Of a DNA stretch of 64,000 nt, positions 1 to 11,500 are shown one piece after another. The stretch covers positions 42,402,597-42,466,596 of the forward strand of contig CM055099.1 of the NCBI GenBank assembly GCA_029204225.1, given 5' to 3'. Every line of letters begins with the position of its first letter. Within the stretch, counting starts at the first letter, position 1. The stretch is from Diphasiastrum complanatum (Eukaryota > Streptophyta > Lycopodiopsida > Lycopodiales > Lycopodiaceae). The notes beneath the pieces are model-generated. The model was not told the DNA's origin, did not search any database, and worked only from the letters and a program-made list of their open reading frames with translations. Both the position numbers and the translations under genes were made by a program.

Positions 1-2125
1 GATATCTCCCAGTTCAGTGCCTCAAATGCCCTAACTGTTTCTCTTCAATACGTAAAGCAAAGCATAAATATCTGCAACAACACATTCGTATGGATGGATT
101 CGATGGGGGATGAACTTTTGGCCTCAGCATATTAAAAAAACAATTCTTTTAAAAAAAAGTGAAACACTTGGGTACTGATGAGACATAAGCAATGCTATTT
201 GGCTAAGATTGTTTGTTTATTGAATTTTTTATTGTTGTTTTGACTTAGATCCTTTGACTTTTTGAGTTGCTCGTATATTGTTTCTAAGGTTTACCTTATG
301 ACATCACTGACTTCTCTATATATTCTAATTTCACAAATAGATATTTTTTCAAGACGTGTGGTATCCAGTTAAGGTTCTTTATTTAGTGATCATTGGATTA
401 TGTAGTTTCCTGTGTACCCTTAAGGTGTCATCAATATCAGAAGAATCCTGGTTATCTGGTTAAGCTCGTTTGCCCATGTCTGCTTGAGCGGAATTGAACC
501 CTAGACCTCAAGGTGATATGGAGCCATCAGCCAACAGGGCATTTATTTTGGGATATATGTAGAGTGAAGTTCTCTATCAACATAAATAGTAAATCATGTT
601 ATACTGCTGAAATAGCATAAAATTAGCTTGTAATGTTGCACATTTTCGATAGCTTGATCTATGCAATTATTTCTTTAGAATGATGCTGGAGACTGGAGCT
701 TTCATCATTATTAACCTCTTGCTTTAGTTCCTTGGATAAAATCACCTCATTAATCTTTTTCAATTGCTCATGTTCATTTGCATTGTAATTATATGCTGTT
801 GAAGTCAAAAATGGAAAAATATAGTTTATAGATGTCTCGAATCTAATCAGTATATTTTGATGAATATGCTGTTGAAATCAGATGGAAGTGTAGTTTATAG
901 ATGTCTTGGATCTGAACATAGATACCCGTTCCCAGCGCCTAAGTACGTTCCATTCTGTACGTTTGGAACGGAACACGTTCTGTATGTACGGAACGAGCTA
1001 GTTTTTTTTACCCCCCTGTTGAGTCTGCCCTGCAGAAAACTCATGAAAACTGATCTGTGAATTCAGAATCTGCCTATGATCCCACCTCTCAGAACTTGCC
1101 TGTGGAGTTGTGAATCTGTGAAATCCTACTCCTGATCCCACAATTTTTAGGAATCATTTGTCTCACTGATCTGCTAATGTGAAAAAAGATTGTGAACTGG
1201 CAATTCATTATTCTGGCAAGTCATTAACTGTTGTCCTGATTATGAATATGTTTCACATTGGTGACTACTCTGAATCAGGATACGCAGATGGCAGATCAGT
1301 TTTCACGAGTTTTCTGCAGGCTACGGGTTTCATCCATCATGAAAACTCTGAACGTAGCTCGTTCCGTACCTTCATTTATGACTTACAGCCACACTGCATC
1401 AACCCTTGGAAATGTAGTCTAATGTCCTTCAGCTTTTGATAAGTTATTTTCTCTGCCTTTTCCATTGTGTATGGTCTAAGACTTTGTGGATGGAGTCCAT
1501 AAAGCTAAAAGACAATGTGTGTTTTGTTCTGTTGGCTATTTTGGACATGATATTATCATGTAAATTTATGTTTCTCAACACTCAAAGTTGTATCTCAACA
1601 CTCAATTATTGTTGACCTTCTTCACTGCAGTATTACATGGCAATAAAAAAGGATACAGGCGTACAAGTTAAAAAAAGAAGAGAGAGTATGTGCTCCTTGG
1701 AGGTGTTTTAATTAATTAAAGGCTGTTAATGTTGGAGGGTTCCCATTATCCTTGTGAAGGGAATCGATTGATGTGTTTCATACATTGAACTTAACTCTGC
1801 AGTGTATTTGTTGAACCACCTAATGCCAAAAAAGTCTATTTGGAAAGTGTATATTCAAAACCAAGTCAATCAGGGTTAATCTGAAAAGTAGATTTGATAA
1901 ATATCCATCGGCAAATTATATATTACTAAAAATCTCTACATTTCCTTAAGCCTTATTTCATTTGAATCTTGTTGATTGGAAAGTTAAATGTTGGCTCGAT
2001 GTCTACAGATTATCATGATTTGAAATAGCTGGTCAGCTGTTCTTGCCTTGTAGCCATGGTTTGTGTTTTGATATCCGTGATGAAAAGGCGACCTGCAGTC
2101 CTGCTAATATGTCCTGTGGTTGCAG
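1..2125. other. Upstream region of zinc-knuckle gene, no gene assigned
   Basis: No convincing coding exon was found. The sequence is AT-rich with short ORFs that look random. The 5' exons of the zinc-knuckle gene that follows may lie here or before the window, because the first recognisable exon of that gene starts mid-protein. An ATG at 2109 is in frame with the knuckles and would give a short leader (MSCGCRSGGD), so a start there cannot be excluded. Confidence 0.4.
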
Positions 2126-2865
2126 GTCAGGAGGCGACTTATGTAATAATTGTAGGCGCCCTGGGCATTTCGCTCGAGACTGCCCTAACGCTGCCGTGTG
2201 CAACAACTGCGGCATATCTGGGTAAAACTTTATGTTTGAAATGTTTGGATGGCTAGTTGGACAATCAAGGACTTTTGCAATGTATGCTTATGGATGGGTT
2301 TGCATAGTTTCATTGTTGTCTCCTTGTTTGTTTTGTTTGTAGGCATATTGCTATTGAATGCCCATCAGAGACACTTTGTCGTAATTGTAGAAAGCCAGGA
2401 CACATTGCAAGCGAGTGCCGCAATGAAAGGGTGTGCAATACTTGTGGAAAGCCAGGACATCTGGCAAAGAGTTGTACTGCTCAGGACAGTGTTCTTCCAA
2501 AGTCTGAGCTTTGCAACAACTGCTATAAGCCGGGACATCTAGCGGCTGACTGTACTAACGAGAAAGCATGCAATAATTGTCATGAAGCCGGTCACCTTGC
2601 CCGTGATTGTAAGAATAGCCCCATCTGTAATGGTTGTGGAGTTGCTGGGCACATTGCACGTGACTGCCCACGGTTAGCTGTGGCTTCTTCTAGACCATTA
2701 GGAGCGTACGCAGATTTGATTTGCCATGCTTGTAAGCTACCTGGACACAGAAGCAAGGATTGTTTGCAAATCATGTTGTGCAATAATTGTGGGGGCCGTG
2801 GCCACATGGCCTATGAATGCCCTTCAGATCCTATTTTGATGCGTGGAGGACTTTGGCGTGTATGA
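2126..2865 (+). CDS. CNBP/GIS2-like CCHC zinc-knuckle protein, 3' exons
   Basis: The protein is a single-stranded nucleic-acid-binding protein made almost wholly of CCHC zinc knuckles, the family of human CNBP, yeast GIS2 and plant homologues that bind RNA or ssDNA and affect translation. I see two exons: 2126-2221 (acceptor ttgcag) and 2343-2865, with a 121-bp intron that starts gtaaaa and ends tgtag; the splice splits a Gly codon and joins two half-knuckles exactly. The product is about 205 residues with nine CX2CX4HX4C units, from CNNCRRPGHFARDC to CNNCGGRGHMAYEC, the eighth and ninth after a short linker. Plant relatives carry a basic/Ser-rich N-terminus before the first knuckle. It is missing here, so upstream exons are expected; alternatively translation starts at the ATG at 2109. 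All knuckles keep their ligands, so the gene looks functional. It is the only clearly intact host gene in the first 40 kb. Confidence 0.9.
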
Positions 2866-4058
2866 TGCTTGATTCCTCAATGACATCAAATGGAGTAGTT
2901 TAGCCATCATGACACGCGTAGTAGGATAGCCATTTTGCATTACTTCTAGCTATTTGGAGAAACCAGATGTTCTTGCGTAAAAACTAGTAAGCTTACACAT
3001 GCAATGCAGAGTATCTGAAATCTTTTACCTTTGATCTGTGAAGAAATCTTCTGCTTCTGATCTGTGAAGACTATTTTACATTCAGCAATGTATTCAGCAC
3101 CCATGAAAACTGTCTTTATCTGTGCAGTGAAATTGTAAATTTTATTTTCCTGTATGGTTGTCTTTATTTTTCAGTTTTGGGAACAGTTATGCAATGCAGA
3201 ACCTTACAAATGCATGTCTGATATAGGTTATGAGACACTGTAAAATTTTGATAAAAAGGCTGCTGCTGAATGTAAGCAAGGATTGGTAAACAGATATGGT
3301 TGGCTTTTTCATAGATCAAATTGTAGTTGCAGCTGATCACTCTGCTGCAAGTGTTTCAGATTCTTTTTTTTTCTATACAATAATAACATTTAAAGAAAAA
3401 CAAAAATAAAACTTTTGCTGTACGAATCATTTCTTGAAACACTAATAACCTTAAGAAAAAAAATAGAAATTTAAGGATCCTGGATCATGATCGCGTTCTG
3501 GAACGAGGGTTCAAACTATGGATCAAATCCTGTCACACAGGTTGCGTGTCTAAACCTAGACACAGTTGTTAAGTAAGTACTGCTCTTGCCCATGATACAC
3601 ATCATTGTGGGTGGATGTGCTCTATGATTTGGACTGCAAAGACAGTGTTCAATCATTGAATAAAAGAAATTGGGCAAAGCTTGTTAAGTTAGACTTGTGT
3701 AAATTTTCCATATAGATTTTCTTTAGTGCTTTTAAAAATTTGGAGTCATGAACATTTTTTAAAGTTGAGTGCTTGTGGCTTAGACCATAAACTTCTATAG
3801 ATGGAATTGTGCTATTTATTAGATTATAGATGAGGAATATTGCATGCAAGAATGTTTGGAGCCTTTATTTAGGTAGAAAGGGAGGAGGGTACTACACAAG
3901 TTTTGCCATGTGTTTTGGATGGCAAGACCTTAAGGTCCTATTCAAGCATTTCACAAGAGCTCTGAATCTAATCAACAAGAGGCCAAAAACCATGTGCCCT
4001 TGCACCTTACATAAAAAACATCACAATACTAGCTCACAATAGAACTCCCACAATCCTT
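2866..4058. other. 3' flank of the zinc-knuckle gene, no gene seen
   Basis: The first few hundred bases are presumably 3' UTR. A phrase gatctgtgaaga is repeated near 3037 and 3060. The rest is AT-rich and holds no recognisable coding exon, RNA gene or LTR. Confidence 0.4.
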
Positions 4059-4375
4059 CACAACAAGAACAATGAAAGGAACACTTTTTCTATAATGAAA
4101 ATGAGTGGGTTGAGCCCTATTTACGTGAAGTATGAAGGGTGAGTTCTGTGAAATAAATGAAATTTAGGACCTAAAATGCATCTATTCAATCCACAAGAGG
4201 GATTGGATGCATTGTTATCATCATCTCCATCATTAAATGCAAGCTAGTAATGACACAATTTAGATTAGCAAGCAAGAACAAAAAAAAAAAGAGTATTAAA
4301 TAATCGAAGGAGCTCCACAAGTGTGAAGTACAGCCTTCCATAGGGAAAAAGAGCAAAGAGTAAAGTACAAGTGAT
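4059..4375. repeat. Dispersed 317-bp repeat, copy 1
   Basis: It matches 35680-35994 nearly base for base, starting aacaagaacaatgaaag and ending aagtacaagtgat, with scattered substitutions and a variable A run. It has no coding capacity. Both copies are in the same orientation. A 16-base phrase, actagctcacaataga, lies on both sides of this copy (near 4029 and 4380), though not immediately adjacent. It could be a non-autonomous element or part of an LTR; the family is not recognised. Confidence 0.75.
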
Positions 4376-4395
4376 ATAAACTAGCTCACAATAGA

Positions 4396-4430
4396 CATTA
4401 AAGGAGTTCTTAATATCAAAAAGACCCTTT
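4396..4430 (+). repeat. Inverted repeat, left arm (35 bp)
   Basis: The sequence starts cattaaaggagttctt and pairs with the reverse complement of 8195-8229, with three mismatches in 35 bases. The two arms bracket the unrecognised convergent gene pair. They may be terminal inverted repeats of a DNA transposon, or two oppositely oriented fragments of one dispersed repeat. Confidence 0.6.
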
Positions 4431-4970
4431 AAGGAATGCCATGTAGGATATACAAAAATATCAAAATAAATAAAACAATACTGTTTATTTGCTTGCCCAC
4501 ACCACTCCCAAGGCCTCCCCAACTCCCAATGATCTAACCACAGTGTCTATAGTCACAGTTAAGAACTGTAAACAGTTCGCAGACTAAATTAAAAAATATT
4601 CCCTCCATTGGTTACGAAAAGGGCAATATTTTCACTGGATCTAGAATATGACCGCCATCCCCAAATTCGAATCAAGAAAAATTGCAAAATGTTTACATAT
4701 GCATTCCTTCCACGAGAATGGAAATATGAGCGCCAACTACCTATTGGAATGAAAAAATGAGCGACATTTCCAAATTTGAATCAAGCATACAAGCATGGAG
4801 ATTGGATTGATCGTACATAGTATATAATATAATCAAAGATGAGTATTTTGTTTTGCTTCATAGAATCTGGTCATAGTACTTTGATGCAACTGATTACTCT
4901 ATTATTTTTTTTGATGATGACATTATATCATCTACATGTGGATATCCCTGTTGATTTGGCACCTTTGCAG
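4431..4970. other. Spacer, no gene seen
   Basis: AT-rich sequence with a short direct repeat (ccaaattcgaatcaag near 4660, a variant near 4771). No coding exon was recognised; it may hold the promoter of the following gene. Confidence 0.4.
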
Positions 4971-6195
4971 AGAAGAGGAGGCAAAGGAGTTCAAATATCT
5001 GCTGAAGATCGTTCTTGTTACAGGGCAGAAGGAAAGAAAAACGTGGATTTCTAGACAGATGAAACATTATATTCACAAGATCCAAGCACTTTGACACATC
5101 CTACATTCTCTTCAATAACTCATTTAGTTACATGGATATGCAATGGGCATAGTGAATTACTAAGATATTGTGAAAGATTGCAAAACCATGGAAAACAACT
5201 TTATATGAATAAAGTTCACTTTTTAGAAGGTGAGTTAATTCGGATATCCTTTTATTGTCAGAATAGAGATTGTCATCTCCAAAAGACGTTAGAAGAAAAT
5301 GAACAACTTAAAAAAAATAATGAATCATTACAGAAGATAGCAATCAATATCAAATCAGAACTAGAGCAAATGCAATCAGTCTTACAGTCTATTCGTATTG
5401 AAAACTTACAATTAATGAAGGATGTGGATTTGGTAAAGAAGAAGGCTGAAAGTAAGAAGCGAAAGCGACAAAGTTGCAAGGATATTCAAACGCTTTCAAA
5501 AGGAGGTTATCGAAGTAGAAGGATCCGTGCATTCAAGTAAGCATATTCTAAATTTTGTAAGTTTTTCAATGACATTTGGATTTAATTTCAGCTATGGTGA
5601 TATTCTGTTAACTATCTGTTTTTTTTGTAGAACTGCATTAGTAGCTCCTCGGAATATTAAAGACAATGCTTCACTAGGAATGTCATTGGGCACAATATTG
5701 ACTTGCAAATCCACTGAGTGTATCATGATGAACAATAGGATTTCAAATGTAAAGTGTAAAATAGCAGAGTCTTTGATGGTGGACATTCAAAATATTTTAG
5801 ATAAGACTATAGTTCAGGGTGCTTGTGATTTTGCAGGTATTAGTAGGGAAGCATATGCAACAATATTTGAACTAATTAGAGAAGCTTTTAAGCAAGTTCA
5901 AATTAGAAAAGTCCCAATCCGTAGGACATACCTACGGTTGCCATCACACCTCCTGCTAGACCTAGAACACGCAACCGCAGCAGGTGGCAAGCTGTTTTTT
6001 GAGTGGTTCATCCTTCAACAAGATGTTGATATTTCTAAGGTAATAAATACTGTTTATTGTTTACACTTCCTGAGTACACATCAAGCTAGGTGTATAGATT
6101 TAGACAAGAAATTATTCAGTATACTGGCTCGGGCAAGGCTTCAGCCTCCCGGTATTGATGATGGTGCAAAGGATGATGTAGTTGTACTAAATTAA
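4971..6195 (+). CDS. Unrecognised spliced gene, coiled-coil N-terminus
   Basis: Family not recognised. A plausible acceptor (acctttgcag) opens a frame encoding EEEAKEFKYLLKIVLVTGQK and onward; the frame changes near 5050-5060, by an indel or a short intron. The next frame runs through a coiled coil (about 5270-5450, rich in E, K, Q and L) and a basic stretch, KKRKRQ, that could be a nuclear localisation signal. An intron at 5537-5630 (donor gtaagc, acceptor ttttttgtag) joins codons cleanly. The C-terminal exon carries GACDFAGISREAYATIFELI and then VPIRRTYLRLPSHLLLDL, a helical pattern seen in DNA-binding or transposase N-termini, but I cannot name a family. A second donor-like site, gtaataa, follows the Lys at about 6040. 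It converges on another unknown gene, and both lie between inverted repeats, so a transposon-encoded protein is a real possibility. Confidence 0.45.
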
Positions 6196-6519
6196 GATCA
6201 GAAAAAATATAGATAGCATAGAACAAAAATACATGTATAGATTTCATAGAAAAATATACATTGATATATCAAATGCTGCTCAAGTTTATGAATTTGGGAG
6301 CACAAAATACATGTATAGATGCCCAACTTGGGCTTTCATTTATTGAATGAAAGGGTGTATACACAAATTTTTACCAAAGTTTATTTGAAACTATTGTTCT
6401 CCCACAATGGTGATTGTTGTAAGTAGATCTTTGCAGCACGTTATCAGCTCCTGTCTTTTTCGCATTTGTGACATAGCAAATATTAGTGAATGTGCAATTG
6501 TAAATGATGACATTTTCTA

Positions 6520-7774
6520 TTATTTTGTTCTATTTTGAAATGGCAATAAACATAAAGTACTTACGAGTCTTCCGTTGATGATAAATCTGAAATATGTTGG
6601 TAGATTGGTTTGTAATAGCATGAGCTTTGCTATGATAAAATCAAGCTTCCAGTGCTCTTCCACCTCAACCATAGTCAAATATTCCTCATTGTAGATAATG
6701 CTTATCTCCATTCGGTTTGTGTGACCCTTTAGTTCAAAGTCTTGATCCAGTGGTAGCCATGTACCTTCAATTTTCTTGTATCTCTGGTAGCTAAATGTGA
6801 GACTGAGCATTTGCTTTTTGATATGATAACGAAAGATCATTGAGGACTTTTTAATCTTGCATTCTATGTCATTATTTGTTTTACTATCCGAGCCTTGATC
6901 CATGAGATCTGACAAAGTCTCATCCGATAAATCCTTGCAAACAAATAAAGTTGGTGTCCTACGAACACTAGCACTCGAGAAAAAATCAAGAAATGTACGC
7001 AATGATATAAACCAACTTAGGTGAACAATTTTGGAGCCTGTGCTTATCTTCATAGCATTTTTAATATCAATGAGTAGCTTGCATCTCAAGGATTCAGAAA
7101 CAATGCTGTCAGGAGTAGGCCACTCATCACTTTGAAAACTAGGCAATGGAATTGCTTCGAGCTTGCCAAAACCTCCATCTGTTTGTGGCGTATATAAAGA
7201 TTCATAAAAATAGATACCACAATTTGCAAGTTCCTTTGGACTTCTTCCTTTGTATTGTAGCTTTCCAACATCAGAGTGAATCACGTCTAATATTCCTGCA
7301 AGTGATTGTGCGGGCTCCTATTCACTTATGCATGATGGATATAAATCTGAAAGAAAAAAACAATGTTGAAGCATTTAAATCATAATCTGAAGAGCATCAA
7401 TAAAGGAAATCACCTATGATTGCTGTAGAGTGCATATGTTTTGATATACTTACAATCACATTTTTGATGATCATGAGGATTGATATCATATACTTTGATT
7501 TCTGAATGCATATATACATGTTGCACTAAGAATTCTGATATCGGTTGACCTCCTGGGGTAGTCTAAACTCCAAACTTTTTGCTTTCCAATAAGATTTGTA
7601 AGTCATTTTTGCTCTTTTCTTTTGTCGAAAATTGCTCTTTGATGATGGATGCAGCAATACCCATGAGTTCTTTGTATATTTTGTTGGCTTTAAATTATCA
7701 GTTTCATCTTTCTCATTGTAAAGAATCACAGAATCGATTGTAGATCTGGGTTTCCTCGCCATTGCTATTTTCAA
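6520..7774 (-). pseudogene. Unrecognised spliced gene, slightly broken
   Basis: Read right to left. Exon 1 starts MARKPRSTIDSVILYNEKDE, is basic and Lys-rich, and shifts frame near 7550, in a short C run, into PGGQPISEFLVQHVYMHSEI, ending at a gtaagt donor near 7456. A pyrimidine-rich acceptor (tttctttcag, near 7350) opens the main exon: PSCISE, one in-frame TAG, then EPAQSLAGILDVIHSDVGKL and about 230 further codons, ending at a gtaagtac donor near 6562. A final exon was not found. There are no obvious zinc, kinase or polymerase motifs; the C-terminal half looks like a mixed alpha/beta domain with many aromatic residues. One indel and one stop suggest recent inactivation. It is convergent with the coiled-coil gene, separated by about 300 bp. 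Confidence 0.45.
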
Positions 7775-8194
7775 AGCTTGGACGCCAAAAATATCTCTGA
7801 TATGTTACTTGATTTTAATTTTTCGTATCACATTTAATCTAATGTGAATGCCAACATAGTCACAGTTACTGCGTATACCATATTTTATGTAACTGTACAT
7901 ACTATATTTCTATAACTGTAACTAGTATAGTTAGAAAATTTCATTATACTAACCAGCATAGTAAAGTAAATTTAACTTGAGATATTGACGTCGGGCAGAT
8001 TAGCACGTGTCGGGTAGGAAAAAGAAACCAATGGGATACGTCCATGCTGCCCGGACACAAATTTCAAAGTTTTCTATATTGCATTTTTATTTTTTTAGTT
8101 AATTTGAACTACGTTACGTAGATTTCAAATCTGTGCATTTTGATTGGGCCTGGTGACGGTCGAAACTAAAGAAAAAAAATAAAAGTATCTTTAC
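7775..8194. other. AT-rich spacer, no gene seen
   Basis: Contains a small imperfect palindrome (gtcgggcag near 7991 and ctgcccggac near 8049) and runs of short AT-rich words. No exon was recognised. It could hold the promoter of the minus-strand unknown gene. Confidence 0.4.
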
Positions 8195-8229
8195 AAAGGG
8201 TCTTTTTGATATCGAGAACTCCTCTAATG
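8195..8229 (-). repeat. Inverted repeat, right arm (35 bp)
   Basis: Reverse complement of 4396-4430 with three mismatches. It is followed at 8233 by acaatccttcacaac, a phrase that also occurs at about 4045, left of the other arm. Confidence 0.6.
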
Positions 8230-8246
8230 ACTCATACAATCCTTCA

Positions 8247-8390
8247 CAACTAGCTATACAATTCTAGCCTTGCATTGACTTGAAGACATGTTCTATTGAC
8301 ACATTGTAAAAGTTACAACTGGCTACGCAATTCTTACTTTGCATTGAGTTGCATAAAACGAGGCTATTGACTTATTTGTAGGAGTCGCAA
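8247..8390. repeat. Imperfect ~72-bp tandem duplication
   Basis: Two adjacent diverged units share phrases such as caactagctatacaattct/caactggctacgcaattct and ttgcattga. They lie just beyond the decayed 3' end of the gypsy A integrase. Confidence 0.45.
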
Positions 8391-8526
8391 CAAAAATCAA
8401 GAACGTTGAAAGCTTAGAAGCATTGTATTTAAAATTGTTAGAATTACAATTTGCAAAAAACCAAGCTGTTGTAACAGATAGCATAAGAAGAAAGCAAATT
8501 TTGAAATTAACAAGCCAAAAGCCCAC

Positions 8527-9132
8527 GAGGATATAAGACGTACTGGTTCTATGGATCACGAAGAATTCCTCCAACAGGACCTTGATGGTCTCATTGATGA
8601 AATGACTTCCGCGATCGCTGACTAGCTCCACCGGGCATCCAAAGTGCACAATGATATTTTCATGAAGGAACATGGTAGTGGTCCTAGCATCAGCTACTCT
8701 TACTGCCTTGGCTTTGACCCACTTAGTGAGATAGTCTGTGGCTAAGATTATGTATCGAGCCTGGGAACTCCTTGCTGCAGGGTGATTTGGACCAATATAA
8801 TCCAATCCTCACTTTTCGAATGGTGCTTGGGCTAAGATCGGGTGCAGCAGGTCATAATTCAATCTCATTGGTCTCCTCGCCCTTTGGCACACATCGCACT
8901 TCCTCAAGTATTCTTCCATATCCTTATGAATCGTTGGCCACCAACATCCTGATTGCAGGATCTTGCGAACTGTAATGTCGGATGCAAAATGGCCTCCACC
9001 CATGCCTTCATGTGAAAGCAAAATGATCTGGGTGGCCTCATGAGGGAGAATACACCGCCAAAGAATTTCGTCTGGTCCTCTTCGATACAACTGGTCGACA
9101 ATCAGCTGATAAGGTCTCAACTTCAAGATCAA
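8527..9132 (-). pseudogene. Gypsy A integrase, broken
   Basis: The N-terminal zinc domain is present (two His, then CDVCQRARRP near 8890). The catalytic core shows the first Asp in MDYIGP and the second in VSDRGSHF. After FFVIHRTSTSY the frame is lost where the third catalytic residue (Glu after an NGQ-like motif) should follow, so the DDE triad is incomplete. A frame break separates the zinc domain from the core near 8807. Confidence 0.85.
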
Positions 9133-9138
9133 TTTCCG

Positions 9139-10687
9139 CTATTCCACTTTTGGTAGTGATTTGTCTGGTTGGCCCCACATTAGATATTCAACAATGTTGA
9201 CAGCCCAGTTTGGTACTGTGTCCATGTAAAATAAGACAGCATCGGCCAGCTCATTGTCGGGTTGGGTTGCAACCTCCTTCCCCTTGATTCGTGACACATG
9301 ATCTGCCATGTAGTGTTGTTTTCCCTTGCTAACTACTATCCGAAAATCAAACTCCCGGTGTTGCAAGTTTTGTTAACGAGATAGAGCAAGGGTTGATGGG
9401 CTGTATAAAAAGCGAAATGTGTGGCCATCAGGTATTGTCGAAATTTCTTAACCGCATAGATCATTGCAGTGCTTCTCGCTCTGTGGTTGAATAATTCATT
9501 TTTGTATCACTGAGCTGTTGGCTTGCAAATCGGATTGGAAAATCCTTTTTGTGTTCACCCAACTGGGTTAAGACTGCTCCAACTGCATACTTCGATGCGT
9601 CCATATGCACATGAAACTCAATGGACCAATTGGGTGGGCGTAAGAATGGTGCTGAAACCAATGCATCCTTAAGCTTTTGGAAAGCCTTTAGGGCTTCCTC
9701 GTTCTAATGTGGATCCGTTGTGAGTTTGTAAATTAGTCGGGCTAACTCCGCAAAATCAAGAATGAAGATCCTATAATAGTTAGCATGACCCATAAAGATG
9801 TAGACTTCGCGGATCGTTCCCGGTGGTGGTAGATCAACAATGATCCTCATCTTTGATAGGTCTATGGCGATCCCGTGTCTTGACACTATATGGCCTAGAA
9901 TCAAGCCATGTGTCACCCAAAATTGACATTTTTCTGTATTCAAGGAGATCTGAAAGTCACGGCATTTTTATAGCACTTTCTCCAAATTGGATAAGTGTTC
10001 TGAGTTTGGTCCATGCATGCATAGATCGTCCAAGAAAATTTCCAATAAATTTGCAAATATTCTTTGAATGCCACCTGCATGACTCGTTGGAAGGTGCTTG
10101 GGGCATTGTAAAGTCTGAATGGCATCACTTTATAGGCATAGGTTCCCCATTTTGTGGCAAATGTTGTCTTGTGTTGGTCTTGGGGGATATCTTCACCTGG
10201 TTGTAGCTGCTAAAACCGTCTAAAAAACTGTAGGCTTCGGCGCCAACTACTCTGTCGAGGACACTTTTCGTAAATGTTAAAGAAAAATGGTCCTTTTTGG
10301 TGACTGCATTTAGCGCTTTTAAATTCCCACAAATTCGCATTTTGCCGTTCTTCTTGGGAGTACTATAACTATCAACGATACCCATTCCATGTGTTCGATT
10401 TCATAAATGAAATCTACATCCATCAGCTTCTGCAACTTTTGCTTAATCAGCTCTGAATAATTCGGGTTGCAGCGATAGTAACAGCTTACCTTGGGGACTA
10501 CTCCGTCCACCAAGGATATGGTGTGTTGGACTACTATTGGTGGAATGACTTTAAGATCACTATAACTCCAGACAAAACAGTCCTTATACTCCACCAACAA
10601 GGATCGTAGTCTCTTGAACTGTGTGGGCATTAACTGCTCTCTCACATGCACTATTTTTTCTTCTTCACCTGGCTCGGCAAGGTTCAT
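9139..10687 (-). pseudogene. Gypsy A reverse transcriptase-RNase H, broken
   Basis: Pieces in several frames make up RT and RNase H: RICGNLKALNAVTKKDHF, AYSFLDGFSSYNQV, MMPFRLYNAPSTFQRVM, then GHIVSRHGIAID, and the RNase H piece FHVHMDASKYAVGAVLTQLG with NYSTTEREAL. The catalytic FLDD of RT is readable only in another frame (near 10025), so an indel lies just before it. RNase H keeps its first Asp (HMDAS). The element cannot encode an active enzyme as it stands. Confidence 0.85.
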
Positions 10688-10732
10688 CGGCTGTGTTCGC
10701 GCAGGTCCCTCGAAGACTTGCTCCGCTGGTGC

Positions 10733-11500
10733 CTAACTTTGATCAGGTTCTCTCTGGGCTTGCGGCATCATATTTACCACGTCATCCAAGGTATAATTTT
10801 TGAAAGTGTCAGGCATCTCGTGAACTGGAGCTCGTTGAGATTCCTCCTTCAGCATATTGATCTTAGCCCGACTGGTCATCTTTTGATTTTCTGTCACATG
10901 TGTAGAAGATGACGCTGTATCTAAGTCCATCTTAAGGAATCCAACACCTTCTTTTTGTCCTTTCTTGTCATTTTGGTGGATTCGTCCTTGCTGTCTTTCA
11001 TCAAAACTGCCGTGACATTCGCCTCGTGGTTGCGAATATCAACATCCACTGTAGCTATCACTCCATCGGATCACCTGGTTGTAGCATTGCTTCAGTTGAT
11101 TCTTCTTATTCGCAGGTGTTTTGGGTGGATCAATCCTTGAGACTTTCACCATAGTAGACTTTTGCGTGGTTGAGCTGGTACTTTCTTGATTCCATAACGA
11201 TCTAGGTCCATGTGGTGTATGACCTACTCATCAGTCAGCTCAATCTCCTTATTATAGGTTAGAGCATGTTGCCAAGGGACTGAATCATCATCCACTGGGT
11301 TCTCAATAGGTTCTGCTGACAGCCATGCTACGTTTATCATATTCACTCCAAATGTGATTGGTGTGTCCATAGTGTAACACTTGGGTGAAGATGTACTGGG
11401 TTCAGGATCCGATTCATATTGACATGCCCAGCAGTCAATAGTTGCTAATGCATCCGTCCATCTCACGACATCCATCTCTGAATCATAGTGACCTCTCTTG
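10733..11500 (-). pseudogene. Gypsy A protease-RT linker, broken
   Basis: This acidic, poorly conserved stretch of the polyprotein lies between protease and RT and contains VNMINVAWLSAEP, PWQHALTYNKEIELTDE and MPDTFKNYTLDDVVNMM. Stops interrupt it near 11220 and 10930. A related segment occurs on the other strand at 60441-60827, which supports its being a retrotransposon domain. Confidence 0.7.

Noticed and set aside
2592-2807. Minus-strand ORF inside the zinc-knuckle gene
   Set aside because: Antisense of repeated Cys/His codons; no independent support.
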